Origin: JADZFO01 sp964512635
GTDB taxonomy: Bacteria; 4484-113; JAFGCY01
NCBI GenBank assembly: GCA_964512635.1
Contig: CAZEJB010000015.1
Coordinates: forward strand, 1-64,000
Length of the DNA: 64,000 bases
Direction: 5' to 3'
The notes beneath the pieces were generated by a model. The model saw only the letters and a list, made by a program, of their open reading frames with translations, was not told where the DNA came from and made no database searches. Below, piece by piece: positions 34,427-42,989 of the stretch. The position numbers and the translations under genes were made by a program. Position 1 is the first letter of the stretch. Every line of letters begins with the position of its first letter.

Positions 34427-35230
34427 GTGCCCAAAATTACCAGCACTGAAGGAAAGGAGTTTGCCGAAATCGGCAACCTCGTGCGCAACCTGCGCCTGCG
34501 TCGCGGACTGAGCCAGTCTGACCTGGCCCATGCGGCAGGCATCAACAACAGCTATCTGTCGCGGATCGAAAATGGTGAGCGCAGACCTTCGCCAAAGATC
34601 CTGCGTCGCTTCTCTGAGATACTGCACTATCCCTATGACGACCTGGTGGTCAAGAGCGGCATCCTCAGCGAAGACTTCGTGCGCCAGACTCCCGGGCGTC
34701 AGCCTGCAGGTGACCTTCCAGCAGTGTCGGGCAACGGCAGCTCGCATGGCGAGGACCCCAACACAGTCCTGCGTCAGCTGATCTCTTCCATCCAGTCTGG
34801 CAGCGGCGTTTCGGCCGCCGGCCTGGCCAAGCGCGGCATCCCTGTGCTGGACAGCGTGACCGCCGGCCTCCTGAAGGAAGCCAATGTGGTCGAGGCGCAC
34901 AGCGACGTGCCCAAGCTGGTCCTCAGCGAAGACGAACTGGCCTTTGATCAGCGCGCTTTCGCTCTGGTGGTCCAGGGGGACAGCATGGTGGAAGCCGGAA
35001 TCCTGGACGGCGACATTGTTGTGGTGAGCCCGAACACGCAGATCAGCCCAGGCGATATCGCTGTCGTACTGGTCAACGGCAGCTCCACTACCTGCAAGAA
35101 GGTCTATGTTGAGCCGGGCCGGGTGATTCTTCAGCCCGCGAACAGCAACTATCGTCCGCAGGTGCTGTCTTACCCCGAGGAGGTCGAAATCCTCGGCAAG
35201 GTGATCCTGGTCCGCCGCAAGCTGCTGTAA
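34427..35230 (+). CDS. XRE-type HTH regulator with LexA-like S24 peptidase domain
   Basis: 267 residues. An N-terminal XRE helix-turn-helix (about 10-70; LRRGLSQSDLAHAAGINNSYLSRIE) is joined by a linker to an S24 domain. VTAGLL provides the Ala-Gly of the self-cleavage site, GDSMVEAGI the catalytic Ser, and the CKKVYV region the likely Lys. This is the layout of CI-type/LexA-like repressors cleaved with RecA help after DNA damage. The GTG at 34427 has a perfect SD (AAGGAGGAG, 34415-34423). A promoter, a 25-bp palindrome and two smaller inverted repeats lie upstream. It might be the local SOS regulator or a repressor of another stress regulon. Confidence 0.85.
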   Translation: MPKITSTEGKEFAEIGNLVRNLRLRRGLSQSDLAHAAGINNSYLSRIENGERRPSPKILRRFSEILHYPYDDLVVKSGILSEDFVRQTPGRQPAGDLPAVSGNGSSHGEDPNTVLRQLISSIQSGSGVSAAGLAKRGIPVLDSVTAGLLKEANVVEAHSDVPKLVLSEDELAFDQRAFALVVQGDSMVEAGILDGDIVVVSPNTQISPGDIAVVLVNGSSTTCKKVYVEPGRVILQPANSNYRPQVLSYPEEVEILGKVILVRRKLL

Positions 35231-35256
35231 ACACAATAGCGGCAGACCAGCAAGGG

Positions 35257-35262
35257 TATAAT
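35257..35262 (+). promoter_or_regulatory. -10 element of the NifU-like gene
   Basis: TATAAT lies 33 bases before the ATG at 35296, with AGGAG as SD between; a normal leader. Confidence 0.5.
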
Positions 35263-35295
35263 GCCCCGCCTTCGCAGTTTGCACAGGAGTCCGCA

Positions 35296-35637
35296 ATGAA
35301 CGATGAGACTATGACCGCCACACCCGTAATCGAGGCCGACAGCCCTTCAGTGACTGCGACCAAAGAGCCCTGCGGCCCCAACTGTGGCTGCGCCGGTGGT
35401 GCGGTCGAAGCGGACTTTGAGACCAAGCTGCGCCGCGTGCTGGAAAAAGTCCGCCCCTTCCTCCAGATGGATGGCGGCGACATTGAGCTCGTCGCCATTG
35501 AGGACAAAAACGCTCTGGTGCGTCTGCACGGCGCCTGCGTAGGTTGCAGCTCCAGCATCTATACGATGCAGATGGGTATAGATCAGGCGATCCGACGCGA
35601 GATCCCTGACTTCGGCGAGTTGATTCAGGTCGACTAA
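35296..35637 (+). CDS. NifU-like iron-sulfur scaffold/carrier protein
   Basis: 113 residues. The NifU C-terminal domain spans about 45-113 (RPFLQMDGGDIELVAI and the HGACVGCSSS CxxC). It binds an Fe-S cluster and passes it to target proteins. The N-terminal 35 residues hold an extra EPCGPNCGCAGG Cys cluster not usual for the family. SD AGGAG is 7 bases before the ATG. Confidence 0.9.
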   Translation: MNDETMTATPVIEADSPSVTATKEPCGPNCGCAGGAVEADFETKLRRVLEKVRPFLQMDGGDIELVAIEDKNALVRLHGACVGCSSSIYTMQMGIDQAIRREIPDFGELIQVD

Positions 35638-35704
35638 AGCCGCCTGAAGGACCTGCCTTTCGCAGATCATATCGACTCGCGGAATTTTGGAACCTGACTG
35701 CCAT

Positions 35705-35710
35705 TAGAAT
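35705..35710 (+). promoter_or_regulatory. -10 element for a leaderless membrane-protein transcript
   Basis: TAGAAT ends 8 bases before the ATG at 35719; no SD fits between them. Confidence 0.5.
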
Positions 35711-35718
35711 CGCGCTGC

Positions 35719-36429
35719 ATGAGTAAGACATCTGCACCGGTCTCCAGTCCGCAATTCGCCCTGCCCTGGCAGATGCTCGTGGCTCCGGTCAGCGCATGGG
35801 TCAGCCTGCGAGAGCGCAATAGTCCTCTGCCGGCCCTGCTGACACAGTGGCTGCTTCTGGTGCTTTATGGCCTGATCGCCGCGCGCCCAATGGCAGAGCT
35901 TTGGGATGCCGCCGGCCTGGGTCAGCTGCTTTCAGCTGATTCTGGCCCTGGTCGCTGGCTGAGTGTGCTGCTGCTCTACCTGCCGCTGAATCTCGCACTT
36001 GCGGCCCTGATCGCCCTCGTTGTGCGCTATGCGCTGCTGTTGATCGCAGTGCGGATCAGCTTTCGCCAGGCTCTTTGCTGGACCGCCTATGCCGCGCTTC
36101 CGGTTTATCTTGGGCGCTTCCTGGCTTTCCTTGGTTTCGCTGTTGTGCAACCGCTGGTGCAAAATGCCCAGGATGTCTGGGCGCTGATGTTCAACCCCTT
36201 CAGCCCGGGTATTGCGTCCTTGTTCCCGGAGCTTTCCTATCCCTGGGTGCTGTTTTCAAGCTTTGATCTGTTTGGACTGTGGACATTGCTGCTGCTCGCC
36301 CTGGGTGCCCGCCACCTGCTTGGGCTGTCTGTTCAGCGCGGCCTTTGGGCCACCGCGGTGATAATGCTATTATGGCTCGCCGGGCTAACGGTGGTGTGGC
36401 GGGCGATGCTTGCCGCACCCGTCCTGTGA
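35719..36429 (+). CDS. Integral membrane protein, possibly Yip1-like
   Basis: 236 residues with five or six hydrophobic segments. The overall layout (short soluble start, then LLLVLYGLIAA, a five-helix bundle and a loop between helices) resembles the Yip1 domain family, but no diagnostic motif is certain. It is read from its own leaderless-type promoter and lies 29 bases before the MacA-like adaptor, so it may belong with that export cluster. Confidence 0.6.
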   Translation: MSKTSAPVSSPQFALPWQMLVAPVSAWVSLRERNSPLPALLTQWLLLVLYGLIAARPMAELWDAAGLGQLLSADSGPGRWLSVLLLYLPLNLALAALIALVVRYALLLIAVRISFRQALCWTAYAALPVYLGRFLAFLGFAVVQPLVQNAQDVWALMFNPFSPGIASLFPELSYPWVLFSSFDLFGLWTLLLLALGARHLLGLSVQRGLWATAVIMLLWLAGLTVVWRAMLAAPVL

Positions 36430-36458
36430 GGGGACAGTAGAAGAGGAAGGTAAGCTGT

Positions 36459-37820
36459 ATGTGGCGTAAGATTGGAGGCGTAGTCCTCGTGCTGGCCGTT
36501 GTCGGCCTGATTGCGGGGATCGTCTGGAAGCAGTCACAGGGCGGAAAAGACGGCAAAAAGGGTGGCTTCAGCTTCAGCTTCGGCAAGAAGAAGAAGGACG
36601 AGAAACAGGAACCGCTTTACGAGGCGGCGCGTGTTGGCGACCTGCTGCTGACCGTCGAGGCAACCGGCGAGACCGAGCCCGTGACCGACATTGAAGTCAA
36701 GAGTGAGGCCACCGGCCGCATCGTTGAGTTCTATGTCGAGGAAGGCAGCACGCTGAAGGTCGGAGATGTGATCTGCAAGCTCGATCAGAGCAATCAGCAG
36801 ATCGTCGTCGATCAGGCGCGGATCTCTGTCCAGCAGGCCGAGCTCAATCTAAAGCAGGCCCGCGAAGCCAGCAGCGTCACCGGCAAGGCCAACCTTGAAG
36901 AGGCGCTCAAGCGTGCGCAAATCGCGGTCGACGACGCCCAGCAGGGACTCGACGACGCCAAGGCAACTTATTCCCGCATTTCCGATCTGCACAGCAAAGG
37001 CTTTGCCACTGATCAGGAACTGCAGGACAGCCAGACCCGGGTATCCAATGCCGAGACCACGCTGCAAAGTGCGCGGACCGGGCTGGACAACGCCAGGACG
37101 CAGCTGGAGAACTTCAACTCAACCAGCAACAAGCTGAGCATCAAGGAAGCGCAGCTCCGCGTGGACCAGGCGCGTGTCTCGCTCAAGGACGCCGAGCGCC
37201 AGCTCGGCAAGAGCAACATTACGAGCCCAATCGACGGCATCGTGCTGGAAAAGCTGCTGGACGTGGGTGACTCCGTACAGAGCATCAACAGCGCCTTCAG
37301 CTCCGGCACGACCGTGATCAAGGTGGCGGACCTGCGCAAAATTCAGGTGCGCACCAATGTTGACGAGATCGACATCGGCAAGGTCCAGAGGGGGCTCAAG
37401 GCCACTGTTGTGGTCGACACTTTCCCCGATAAGACCTTCAGCGGCGTGGTGACAAATGTCTTCCCGCAGGGCGTCCAGAGCGGCCAGGGACTGATCACAT
37501 TCCCGATTCTGGTGGAAGTGGACAACTCAGAGGGCCTGCTGCTGGGCAAGATGACCGCAACAGTGAAGATTGAAGCCAAGAAGCTTGAGAAGCAGCTGCT
37601 GATCCCTCTGGCAGCCACCCGCGCCGGCAAGAACAAGGATGAGACCATCGTTTATGTCCTGAAGGAAGGCGGGGACAAATTCGACAAGAAATCCGAATCG
37701 GAAGAGCGGGTCGTCAAGATCGGTGATACTGATTACAAGGACATCATCGTCCTCGACGGACTCAAAGAAGGCGACCTGGTCAAGGTCCGGGGCTTCGAGA
37801 CCGGCATTTCCTTCGACTAG
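36459..37820 (+). CDS. MacA/HlyD-like periplasmic adaptor
   Basis: 453 residues. An N-terminal membrane anchor (about 5-23) leads to a Lys/Gly-rich linker, then a lipoyl-like half (TGRIVEFYVEEGSTLKVGDV). A long helical hairpin (about 110-255) is followed by SNITSPIDGIVLEKLLDVGD and a beta-barrel region. The family links an inner-membrane ABC or RND pump to an outer-membrane channel. Two FtsX-type permeases follow, so a MacAB-like exporter is likely, but neither the ATPase nor the outer-membrane channel gene is present here. Confidence 0.88.
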   Translation: MWRKIGGVVLVLAVVGLIAGIVWKQSQGGKDGKKGGFSFSFGKKKKDEKQEPLYEAARVGDLLLTVEATGETEPVTDIEVKSEATGRIVEFYVEEGSTLKVGDVICKLDQSNQQIVVDQARISVQQAELNLKQAREASSVTGKANLEEALKRAQIAVDDAQQGLDDAKATYSRISDLHSKGFATDQELQDSQTRVSNAETTLQSARTGLDNARTQLENFNSTSNKLSIKEAQLRVDQARVSLKDAERQLGKSNITSPIDGIVLEKLLDVGDSVQSINSAFSSGTTVIKVADLRKIQVRTNVDEIDIGKVQRGLKATVVVDTFPDKTFSGVVTNVFPQGVQSGQGLITFPILVEVDNSEGLLLGKMTATVKIEAKKLEKQLLIPLAATRAGKNKDETIVYVLKEGGDKFDKKSESEERVVKIGDTDYKDIIVLDGLKEGDLVKVRGFETGISFD

Positions 37821-37865
37821 CCCCGGCGAGTCACAGCGGCGGCCGGCGGCCGCGATGGTCCTGCA

Positions 37866-39113
37866 ATGTACACACTACTCGTAAGCCTGCGATTGGCGCT
37901 GCACAACCTGATGCTCAACAAGGTGCGCAGCATCCTGACGCTGCTTGGCATGATCATCGGGGTTGGAGCCGTGATCGCCATCGTCTCGCTGGGCGAAGGC
38001 CTGCGCAACCAGTTCGCGCAGAACCTGTCAAGCTTCGGCGGCGACACTATGTTCATGACGCCCAAGAGCCCCAAGCGACCGGGCCAGGCGCCACGCAGCG
38101 CTGAGCTGTTCAAAATGGACGACATGAAGGCGCTTGAGGAGCAGTGCACAAGTGTGCAGCAGGTCATACCCGGAATCGACGTCAGCGTCACTGTAAAGTA
38201 CCGCGACCGCGCAACAAGCGGTCACGTTCTGGGCACGATGGAGTCGTATCTTGACTCCGGCAGCGACAAGCTGGAATCCGGGCGTTACTTTACGCGCTCG
38301 GAAGTGGCCAATGCTGCGCGAGTGGTGGTCATCGGCCACGACATGGCTGATGACCTCTTCGGCGAAACCCGCGACTATGGCGACCCGGTCAACAAGTACG
38401 TCAAGATCAACGGCGTGAACTACCTCGTAATTGGCCTCTTCGAGAAGCGCACCAACATGTTCAATGGTGCGCCAAACGTGGATACGGGCTTTGCCGCCCC
38501 AACCACCACCACCCAGCTGCGCATGCTTGGCAGCAAGGACGTGTTCTGGGTTGAGGTCAGGCTCAAGGAAGGCGTAGATCTCAATGCCGCCAAAGAAGAG
38601 GTCTCTGTCGTCATGCGACAACGCCGTGGCATCCGCAATGCGACCGATGACGACTTTCAGATCATCACGCCAAATGACTTTATGGAGATCGGCAATCAGT
38701 TCATCAATGTGCTGGTTGGAATCTTCGGTTCCATTGCGTTCATGAGTCTCCTGGTGGGTGGCGTCGGTATCATGAACATCATGCTGGTATCCGTCACCGA
38801 GCGCACTCGCGAGATCGGCCTGCGCATGGCGCTGGGCGCCGGCCGCCGCATGGTCCTCAGCCAGTTCCTGATTGAGGCTATGACCCTGACGCTGATCGGC
38901 GGGCTGATCGGCATCGCCGCCGGCTTCCTTGGGGCGCAGGCCGTGGCCGTAGTGCTGGAGAACATGATGAAGTCGCAGTGGAGCGCGCACATCCCGCTGC
39001 AGTGGCTGATTACCTCGATTGTGGTTTCAGTTATGGTCGGAGTCATCTTTGGCGTCTACCCCGCCCTGAAGGCCAGTCAGCTCGACCCGGTGGAGGCGAT
39101 GCGTTATGAATAG
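37866..39113 (+). CDS. MacB-like FtsX-domain ABC permease 1
   Basis: 415 residues. The first helix (VRSILTLLGMIIGVGAVIAIVSLGEGL) is followed by a periplasmic core domain of about 240 residues and a FtsX domain with three helices (VGIMNIMLVSVTERTREIGLRMALGA). There is no nucleotide-binding domain, so it is a stand-alone half of a MacB-like system. Its end overlaps the second permease by 8 bases. Confidence 0.9.
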   Translation: MYTLLVSLRLALHNLMLNKVRSILTLLGMIIGVGAVIAIVSLGEGLRNQFAQNLSSFGGDTMFMTPKSPKRPGQAPRSAELFKMDDMKALEEQCTSVQQVIPGIDVSVTVKYRDRATSGHVLGTMESYLDSGSDKLESGRYFTRSEVANAARVVVIGHDMADDLFGETRDYGDPVNKYVKINGVNYLVIGLFEKRTNMFNGAPNVDTGFAAPTTTTQLRMLGSKDVFWVEVRLKEGVDLNAAKEEVSVVMRQRRGIRNATDDDFQIITPNDFMEIGNQFINVLVGIFGSIAFMSLLVGGVGIMNIMLVSVTERTREIGLRMALGAGRRMVLSQFLIEAMTLTLIGGLIGIAAGFLGAQAVAVVLENMMKSQWSAHIPLQWLITSIVVSVMVGVIFGVYPALKASQLDPVEAMRYE

Positions 39114-40371
39114 TGTCGCCCTCAACAGCCTGTATGTCCTGTTCGCCTCAAGTCTGCGGGTTGCGCTCAAGCAGCTTGTACGCCACAAGATGCGCACCTT
39201 CCTGACCCTGCTTGGCATCCTGATCGGCGTGTCTTCGGTTGTCGCCATCGTCAGCCTTGGTGAGGGCCTGCGCGGCTTCTTCAACCAGAGTATGGCATCT
39301 GCCGCCGCGGCGGACCTGATGTACATCATGCCGGATGTACCGATGGAGCCGGGGCGGATCATCGAAACAACCAAGCCCTTCAAGAACCGCGATATTGAAA
39401 TGATCCGCCAATCGCAGTATGTCAAAAGCGCGATTGGCGGCAACGTGATCAATGGCGCCTTTGTCGAGCACGACTGGCGCAACGCGAGTCTGACCGTCTT
39501 CGCCATGCCCAACACCTACTTCCCGGCGGAGAATGTTGAGATTGACCGTGGCCGTTTCTACAACACAGCCGAGGAAAAGGCTGCCGCGGCTGTATGCGTG
39601 CTGGGCGCCGAAGTTAAGGACGAAATATACGAGGCTAACGAAGAGGTCCTTGGCTCGCTGGTTACGGTCAATGGCCTCAGGATGACCGTCGTCGGCGTGA
39701 TCAAGAGCAAGAGCGCAATGGGCGGCGGAGGCCAGTGGAACAAGGCAGTTATGATGCCGCTGGAGACCGCCCAGGCGCGGATCCTGGGCAGTGATGATGT
39801 CTATTGGATCGTGACGCAGATCACCAACAGCGACGACATGACCGCGGCAAAGGAAGACGTCGCCCAGCTTCTGCGTGCCAGCCGGCGGATCCGCAGCGGG
39901 GCGGACGATGACTTTCAGATCAGCGCGCCCGAAGACTGGGCCGAGTTTGCCGACAACTTCGTCAACACCCTGATCATGGTCTTTGGCGTAGTCGCGGTCA
40001 TCGCGCTTGTGGTGGGCGGTATTGGCGTGATGAACATCATGCTGGTGTCAGTCAAGGAGCGTACGCGCGAGATCGGGCTGCGCAAGGCCCTTGGGGCTAC
40101 GGCCACGGCCATCACCTGGCAGTTCCTGGTCGAGGCCATGACGCTGACCTTCTTCGGCGGCCTGCTAGGCATCCTGGCAGGCTACGGCCTTGGCACCTGC
40201 GTCTCCTTCGGCCTCAAGATTGCCTTTGACGTCTTCTGGACGCCCAGTGTGCCGATCGCCTGGATTATCGCGGTACTGATGACCTGCGTCGGCATCGGCC
40301 TGGCTTTTGGTGTGTATCCAGCCATCCGGGCCGGCCAGCTCGACCCGATCGTCGCGCTGCGCTATGAATGA
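39106..40371 (+). CDS. MacB-like FtsX-domain ABC permease 2
   Basis: 421 residues, a paralogue of the preceding protein with the same layout (TFLTLLGILIGVSSVVAIVSLGEGL; IGVMNIMLVSVKERTREIGLRKALGA). The two probably form a heterodimeric membrane part. As no ATPase gene adjoins them, the motor must come from another locus. The ATG at 39106 overlaps the first permease. Confidence 0.9.
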   Translation: MNSVALNSLYVLFASSLRVALKQLVRHKMRTFLTLLGILIGVSSVVAIVSLGEGLRGFFNQSMASAAAADLMYIMPDVPMEPGRIIETTKPFKNRDIEMIRQSQYVKSAIGGNVINGAFVEHDWRNASLTVFAMPNTYFPAENVEIDRGRFYNTAEEKAAAAVCVLGAEVKDEIYEANEEVLGSLVTVNGLRMTVVGVIKSKSAMGGGGQWNKAVMMPLETAQARILGSDDVYWIVTQITNSDDMTAAKEDVAQLLRASRRIRSGADDDFQISAPEDWAEFADNFVNTLIMVFGVVAVIALVVGGIGVMNIMLVSVKERTREIGLRKALGATATAITWQFLVEAMTLTFFGGLLGILAGYGLGTCVSFGLKIAFDVFWTPSVPIAWIIAVLMTCVGIGLAFGVYPAIRAGQLDPIVALRYE

Positions 40372-40393
40372 CGTAAACCGGACCGCCAAGTGT

Positions 40394-40399
40394 TATGCT
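40394..40399 (+). promoter_or_regulatory. -10 element for a leaderless HIT-family transcript
   Basis: TATGCT, with TG one base upstream (extended -10), ends 6 bases before the ATG at 40406. Confidence 0.5.
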
Positions 40400-40405
40400 C
40401 TGGGC

Positions 40406-40849
40406 ATGCGCGAAGCGCCTGCAGACAATGTCTTTTGCCGCATCCTGCGCGGCGAGCTGCCCAGCCACGCCGTCTATAACGACGAGCATACCTATGCGTT
40501 CCTCGACATTTTTCCCTCAGCCCCCGGCCACACTCTCGTCATCCCGCGCTCGTGGAGCAGCGGCCTTGCTGATGCGCGCCCCCAGGACCTGGCCGCCTGC
40601 ATGCACACCCTGCAGCGGCTGATCCCGGCCGTGCTTAAGGCCACCGGTGCTGAGGCCGCAAATGTTGTATCCAACAATGGCCATGCCGCCGGGCAGACCG
40701 TCGACTACCTGCACTTCCACATCATCCCGCGCTTCAGCGGTGACCGCATCAGCCTGAACGTGCCAGGCTCGGCCGCCGATGCCGACGCTCTCGCCGATCT
40801 GGCCGCCGCAATTCATCGGGCACTCGTTGAGGACCATCGCGAGTCATAG
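40406..40849 (+). CDS. HIT family nucleotide hydrolase/transferase
   Basis: About 147 residues. FCRILRGELPSHAVYNDEHT at the start and the histidine triad HFHIIPRF (HxHxx) near residue 108 mark an HIT (Hint-like) protein that cleaves nucleotide phosphoramidates or dinucleotides. I chose 40406 because the protein then begins just before the family's usual first residues and the -10 lies 6 bases upstream. The ATG at 40364, which overlaps the permease gene, is the alternative. Confidence 0.85.
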   Translation: MREAPADNVFCRILRGELPSHAVYNDEHTYAFLDIFPSAPGHTLVIPRSWSSGLADARPQDLAACMHTLQRLIPAVLKATGAEAANVVSNNGHAAGQTVDYLHFHIIPRFSGDRISLNVPGSAADADALADLAAAIHRALVEDHRES

Positions 40850-40872
40850 CGTGCCCGGCGCACTTGTCAAGT

Positions 40873-40900
40873 TTGTGAAGTCGCTGCCTCGGCTTAGAAT
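40873..40900 (+). promoter_or_regulatory. Promoter for a leaderless lysA transcript
   Basis: TTGTGA (40873-40878), a 16-base spacer and TAGAAT (40895-40900), ending 6 bases before the GTG at 40907. Confidence 0.6.
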
Positions 40901-40906
40901 GCTCCT

Positions 40907-42274
40907 GTGAGCGACCAGTCCCCCACCCACTTTTTCCTTGACCATGCCTGCATCGGTTTTACAGCCGAAGGCGAGCTGACGCTGTCCGGACGGCGGGCGT
41001 CCGAACTGCTCGAGGAGTTTGGCTCGCCGCTGGTCGTGATGCTTGAAAACGTCATCCGCGCGAACTGCCGGGAGTATCGCAAGCGCCTGTCGATCTACCC
41101 GCGCAGCAAGGTCTACTATGCCTCAAAGGCCTTCATGTGCAAGGGCATGTGCCGGCTGCTGCAGCAGGAGGGCCTGGGCATCGACGTGGTCAGCGCCGGC
41201 GAGCTGCATACAGCGCTGAGCGCCGGCATGGACCCGGAGATGATCACCCTGCATGGCAACGCCAAAAGCCCGACTGAGATTGAGATGGCCGTTGCCGCGC
41301 GCGTCGGGCGTATCGCCATCGACAAGCTGGACGAGATTCAGCTCATTGCCGACTCCGCCCGCGCAGCGGGAATCGTCCAGAAGGTCCTGCTGCGTATCTC
41401 GCCGGGCGTCAAGCCCAGTACGCATGAGTATGTCCAGACCGGACAGGAAGACTCGAAGTTCGGCTTCAACCTGGCCGGCGGAGCGGCACTTGAAGCGGCG
41501 CGCAGCATTCAGGCCCAGCCTGACATGCAGCTGGTGGGCATCCACTGCCACATCGGCAGCCAGATCCTGGACGGAGGGCCATTCCGCGTTGCCGCCCGGG
41601 CGATGCTGGAGTTCTACGCCCAGGTTCAGCGCGAGATTGGCGCGCCGCTGAGCGAACTGAACCTTGGCGGCGGGCTTGGCATCCGCTATCAGCCGGAGCA
41701 GCATCCTCCGCTGATCGCACAGCACTATGAGGTGCTCTGCGACACGATCCTGAGCATCTGCGCCGAGCTGGAAATCGAGCCGCCGGTGCTGTGCGATGAA
41801 CCGGGGCGCAGCATCGTCGGCGAGGCCGGTGTATCGCTTTACACTGCGCGCAGCATCAAGAAGATCGAAGGCGTGCGCAATTACGTTGGCGTAGACGGCG
41901 GCATGACTGACAACCCGCGCTTCGCGCTGTATGGTGCGCGGCACTACGCGATCAACGCCAGCCGTGGCGGCTGGCAACAGACTGATCTCGCCGCCGCGCT
42001 GCCGGGGAGCAGCGGGCTGTGGACCATTGCCGGCAAGTGCTGCGAAACCGGCGACATGCTGCTCAAGGACCAGCCCATGGCGGAGCCGAAGGCCGGGGAT
42101 GTCATCGCGATGTTCTGCACCGGCGCCTATACCTACAGCATGGCCAGTAACTACAACCGCGTGCCGCGCCCGGCGGTGATCCTCAGCGGCGACCACGGTC
42201 AGGCGGTGCTGATCCGCCGCGAAACGCCCGAAGACGTGGCGAAGCTGGATGAGCTGCCGGCGTGGCTGGGGTAG
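40907..42274 (+). CDS. lysA: Diaminopimelate decarboxylase
   Basis: 455 residues. The PLP-binding Lys is in VYYASKAFMCKG, the conserved GIHCHIGSQI and LNLGGGLGIRY follow, and the C-terminal active-site Cys is in AGKCCETGDMLLKD. It removes CO2 from meso-diaminopimelate to give lysine, the last step of the pathway. GTG start, 6 bases after a TAGAAT element, fits a leaderless mRNA. Confidence 0.93.
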   Translation: MSDQSPTHFFLDHACIGFTAEGELTLSGRRASELLEEFGSPLVVMLENVIRANCREYRKRLSIYPRSKVYYASKAFMCKGMCRLLQQEGLGIDVVSAGELHTALSAGMDPEMITLHGNAKSPTEIEMAVAARVGRIAIDKLDEIQLIADSARAAGIVQKVLLRISPGVKPSTHEYVQTGQEDSKFGFNLAGGAALEAARSIQAQPDMQLVGIHCHIGSQILDGGPFRVAARAMLEFYAQVQREIGAPLSELNLGGGLGIRYQPEQHPPLIAQHYEVLCDTILSICAELEIEPPVLCDEPGRSIVGEAGVSLYTARSIKKIEGVRNYVGVDGGMTDNPRFALYGARHYAINASRGGWQQTDLAAALPGSSGLWTIAGKCCETGDMLLKDQPMAEPKAGDVIAMFCTGAYTYSMASNYNRVPRPAVILSGDHGQAVLIRRETPEDVAKLDELPAWLG

Positions 42275-42302
42275 TGTGTTCTGAGCCCGGCAGGTTTGCA
42301 GG

Positions 42303-42731
42303 TCAGGCTTCGATGCCCTTCCCCCAGGCGACTGCCGTCGCTTCGTGCTCCTCGACCACGCCGTCGACCATCAGGCTTTCGGCGATGATCTCCGCGCCGC
42401 ATTCCTTCAGTCGCTTTTCGAGGAAGTGGACGGCTTCGCAGAAGTCCGGCCAGGCTGTATCGCCCGGGCCGAAGGCCGCGGCCTTTTTGCCGTCCAGGCG
42501 CACGCCGGCCAGCTTTTCGTAGAAGGGGAGCATGTCGTCCTGGACCATCTTGGGTTCATAGGTCGGACTGGCGAGGATGATCAGCTCATAGTCCTGCAGC
42601 TCGTCGATGTCGGCATACACCACGTCTTTCAGCGTCACGTTGTGGCCCGCCATTTCGAGCCCGCGTGCCACATAGCCGGCCAGGGTTTCCGTGTTCCCCA
42701 CAAAGCTGCCGAACACAACGATTGTTTTCAT
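42303..42731 (-). CDS. Flavodoxin
   Basis: 142 residues. VFGSFVGNTETLAGYVA is the FMN phosphate-binding loop; SPTYEPKMVQDDMLPFYE and FGPGDTAWPDFCEAVHFLE are the isoalloxazine loops. It is a small soluble electron carrier. The ATG at 42731 (MKTIVVFGSFVG) is the natural start; the longer frame adds a non-matching N-terminus. A weak GGAGA is about 14 bases upstream. Confidence 0.93.
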   Translation of the reverse strand: MKTIVVFGSFVGNTETLAGYVARGLEMAGHNVTLKDVVYADIDELQDYELIILASPTYEPKMVQDDMLPFYEKLAGVRLDGKKAAAFGPGDTAWPDFCEAVHFLEKRLKECGAEIIAESLMVDGVVEEHEATAVAWGKGIEA

Positions 42732-42842
42732 TGCTGAGCCTATCTCCCTGCGGCTGCCACCGCACGCTGATAGTACCATGACGGACTGCCAAGGAAACTT
42801 CGCGCACGCCGAGGCGGGGCCTGCGGTGTGTGTGGAAAAATC

Positions 42843-42916
42843 TCGGGCGGGGGAGATTCGAACTCCCGGCCTCTGCGACCCGAACGCAGCGCTCTACCGG
42901 ACTGAGCCACCGCCCG
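42843..42916 (-). tRNA. tRNA-Pro (anticodon CGG)
   Basis: Read on the minus strand, the 7-bp acceptor CGGGCGG pairs with CCGCCCG. D-stem GCTC/GAGC, anticodon stem CTGCG/CGCAG with loop TTCGGGT, a 5-base variable loop and T-stem GGGAG/CTCCC with loop TTCGAAT are all present. The anticodon CGG reads the proline codon CCG. No CCA is encoded, so it must be added after transcription. Length 74. Confidence 0.95.
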
Positions 42917-42989
42917 ATGCGGGGTACAGATATTACCACAGAAATACGGGTTGAGCCTCAAATGAGGCCGCGTGAGGCTGTATGCGGCT

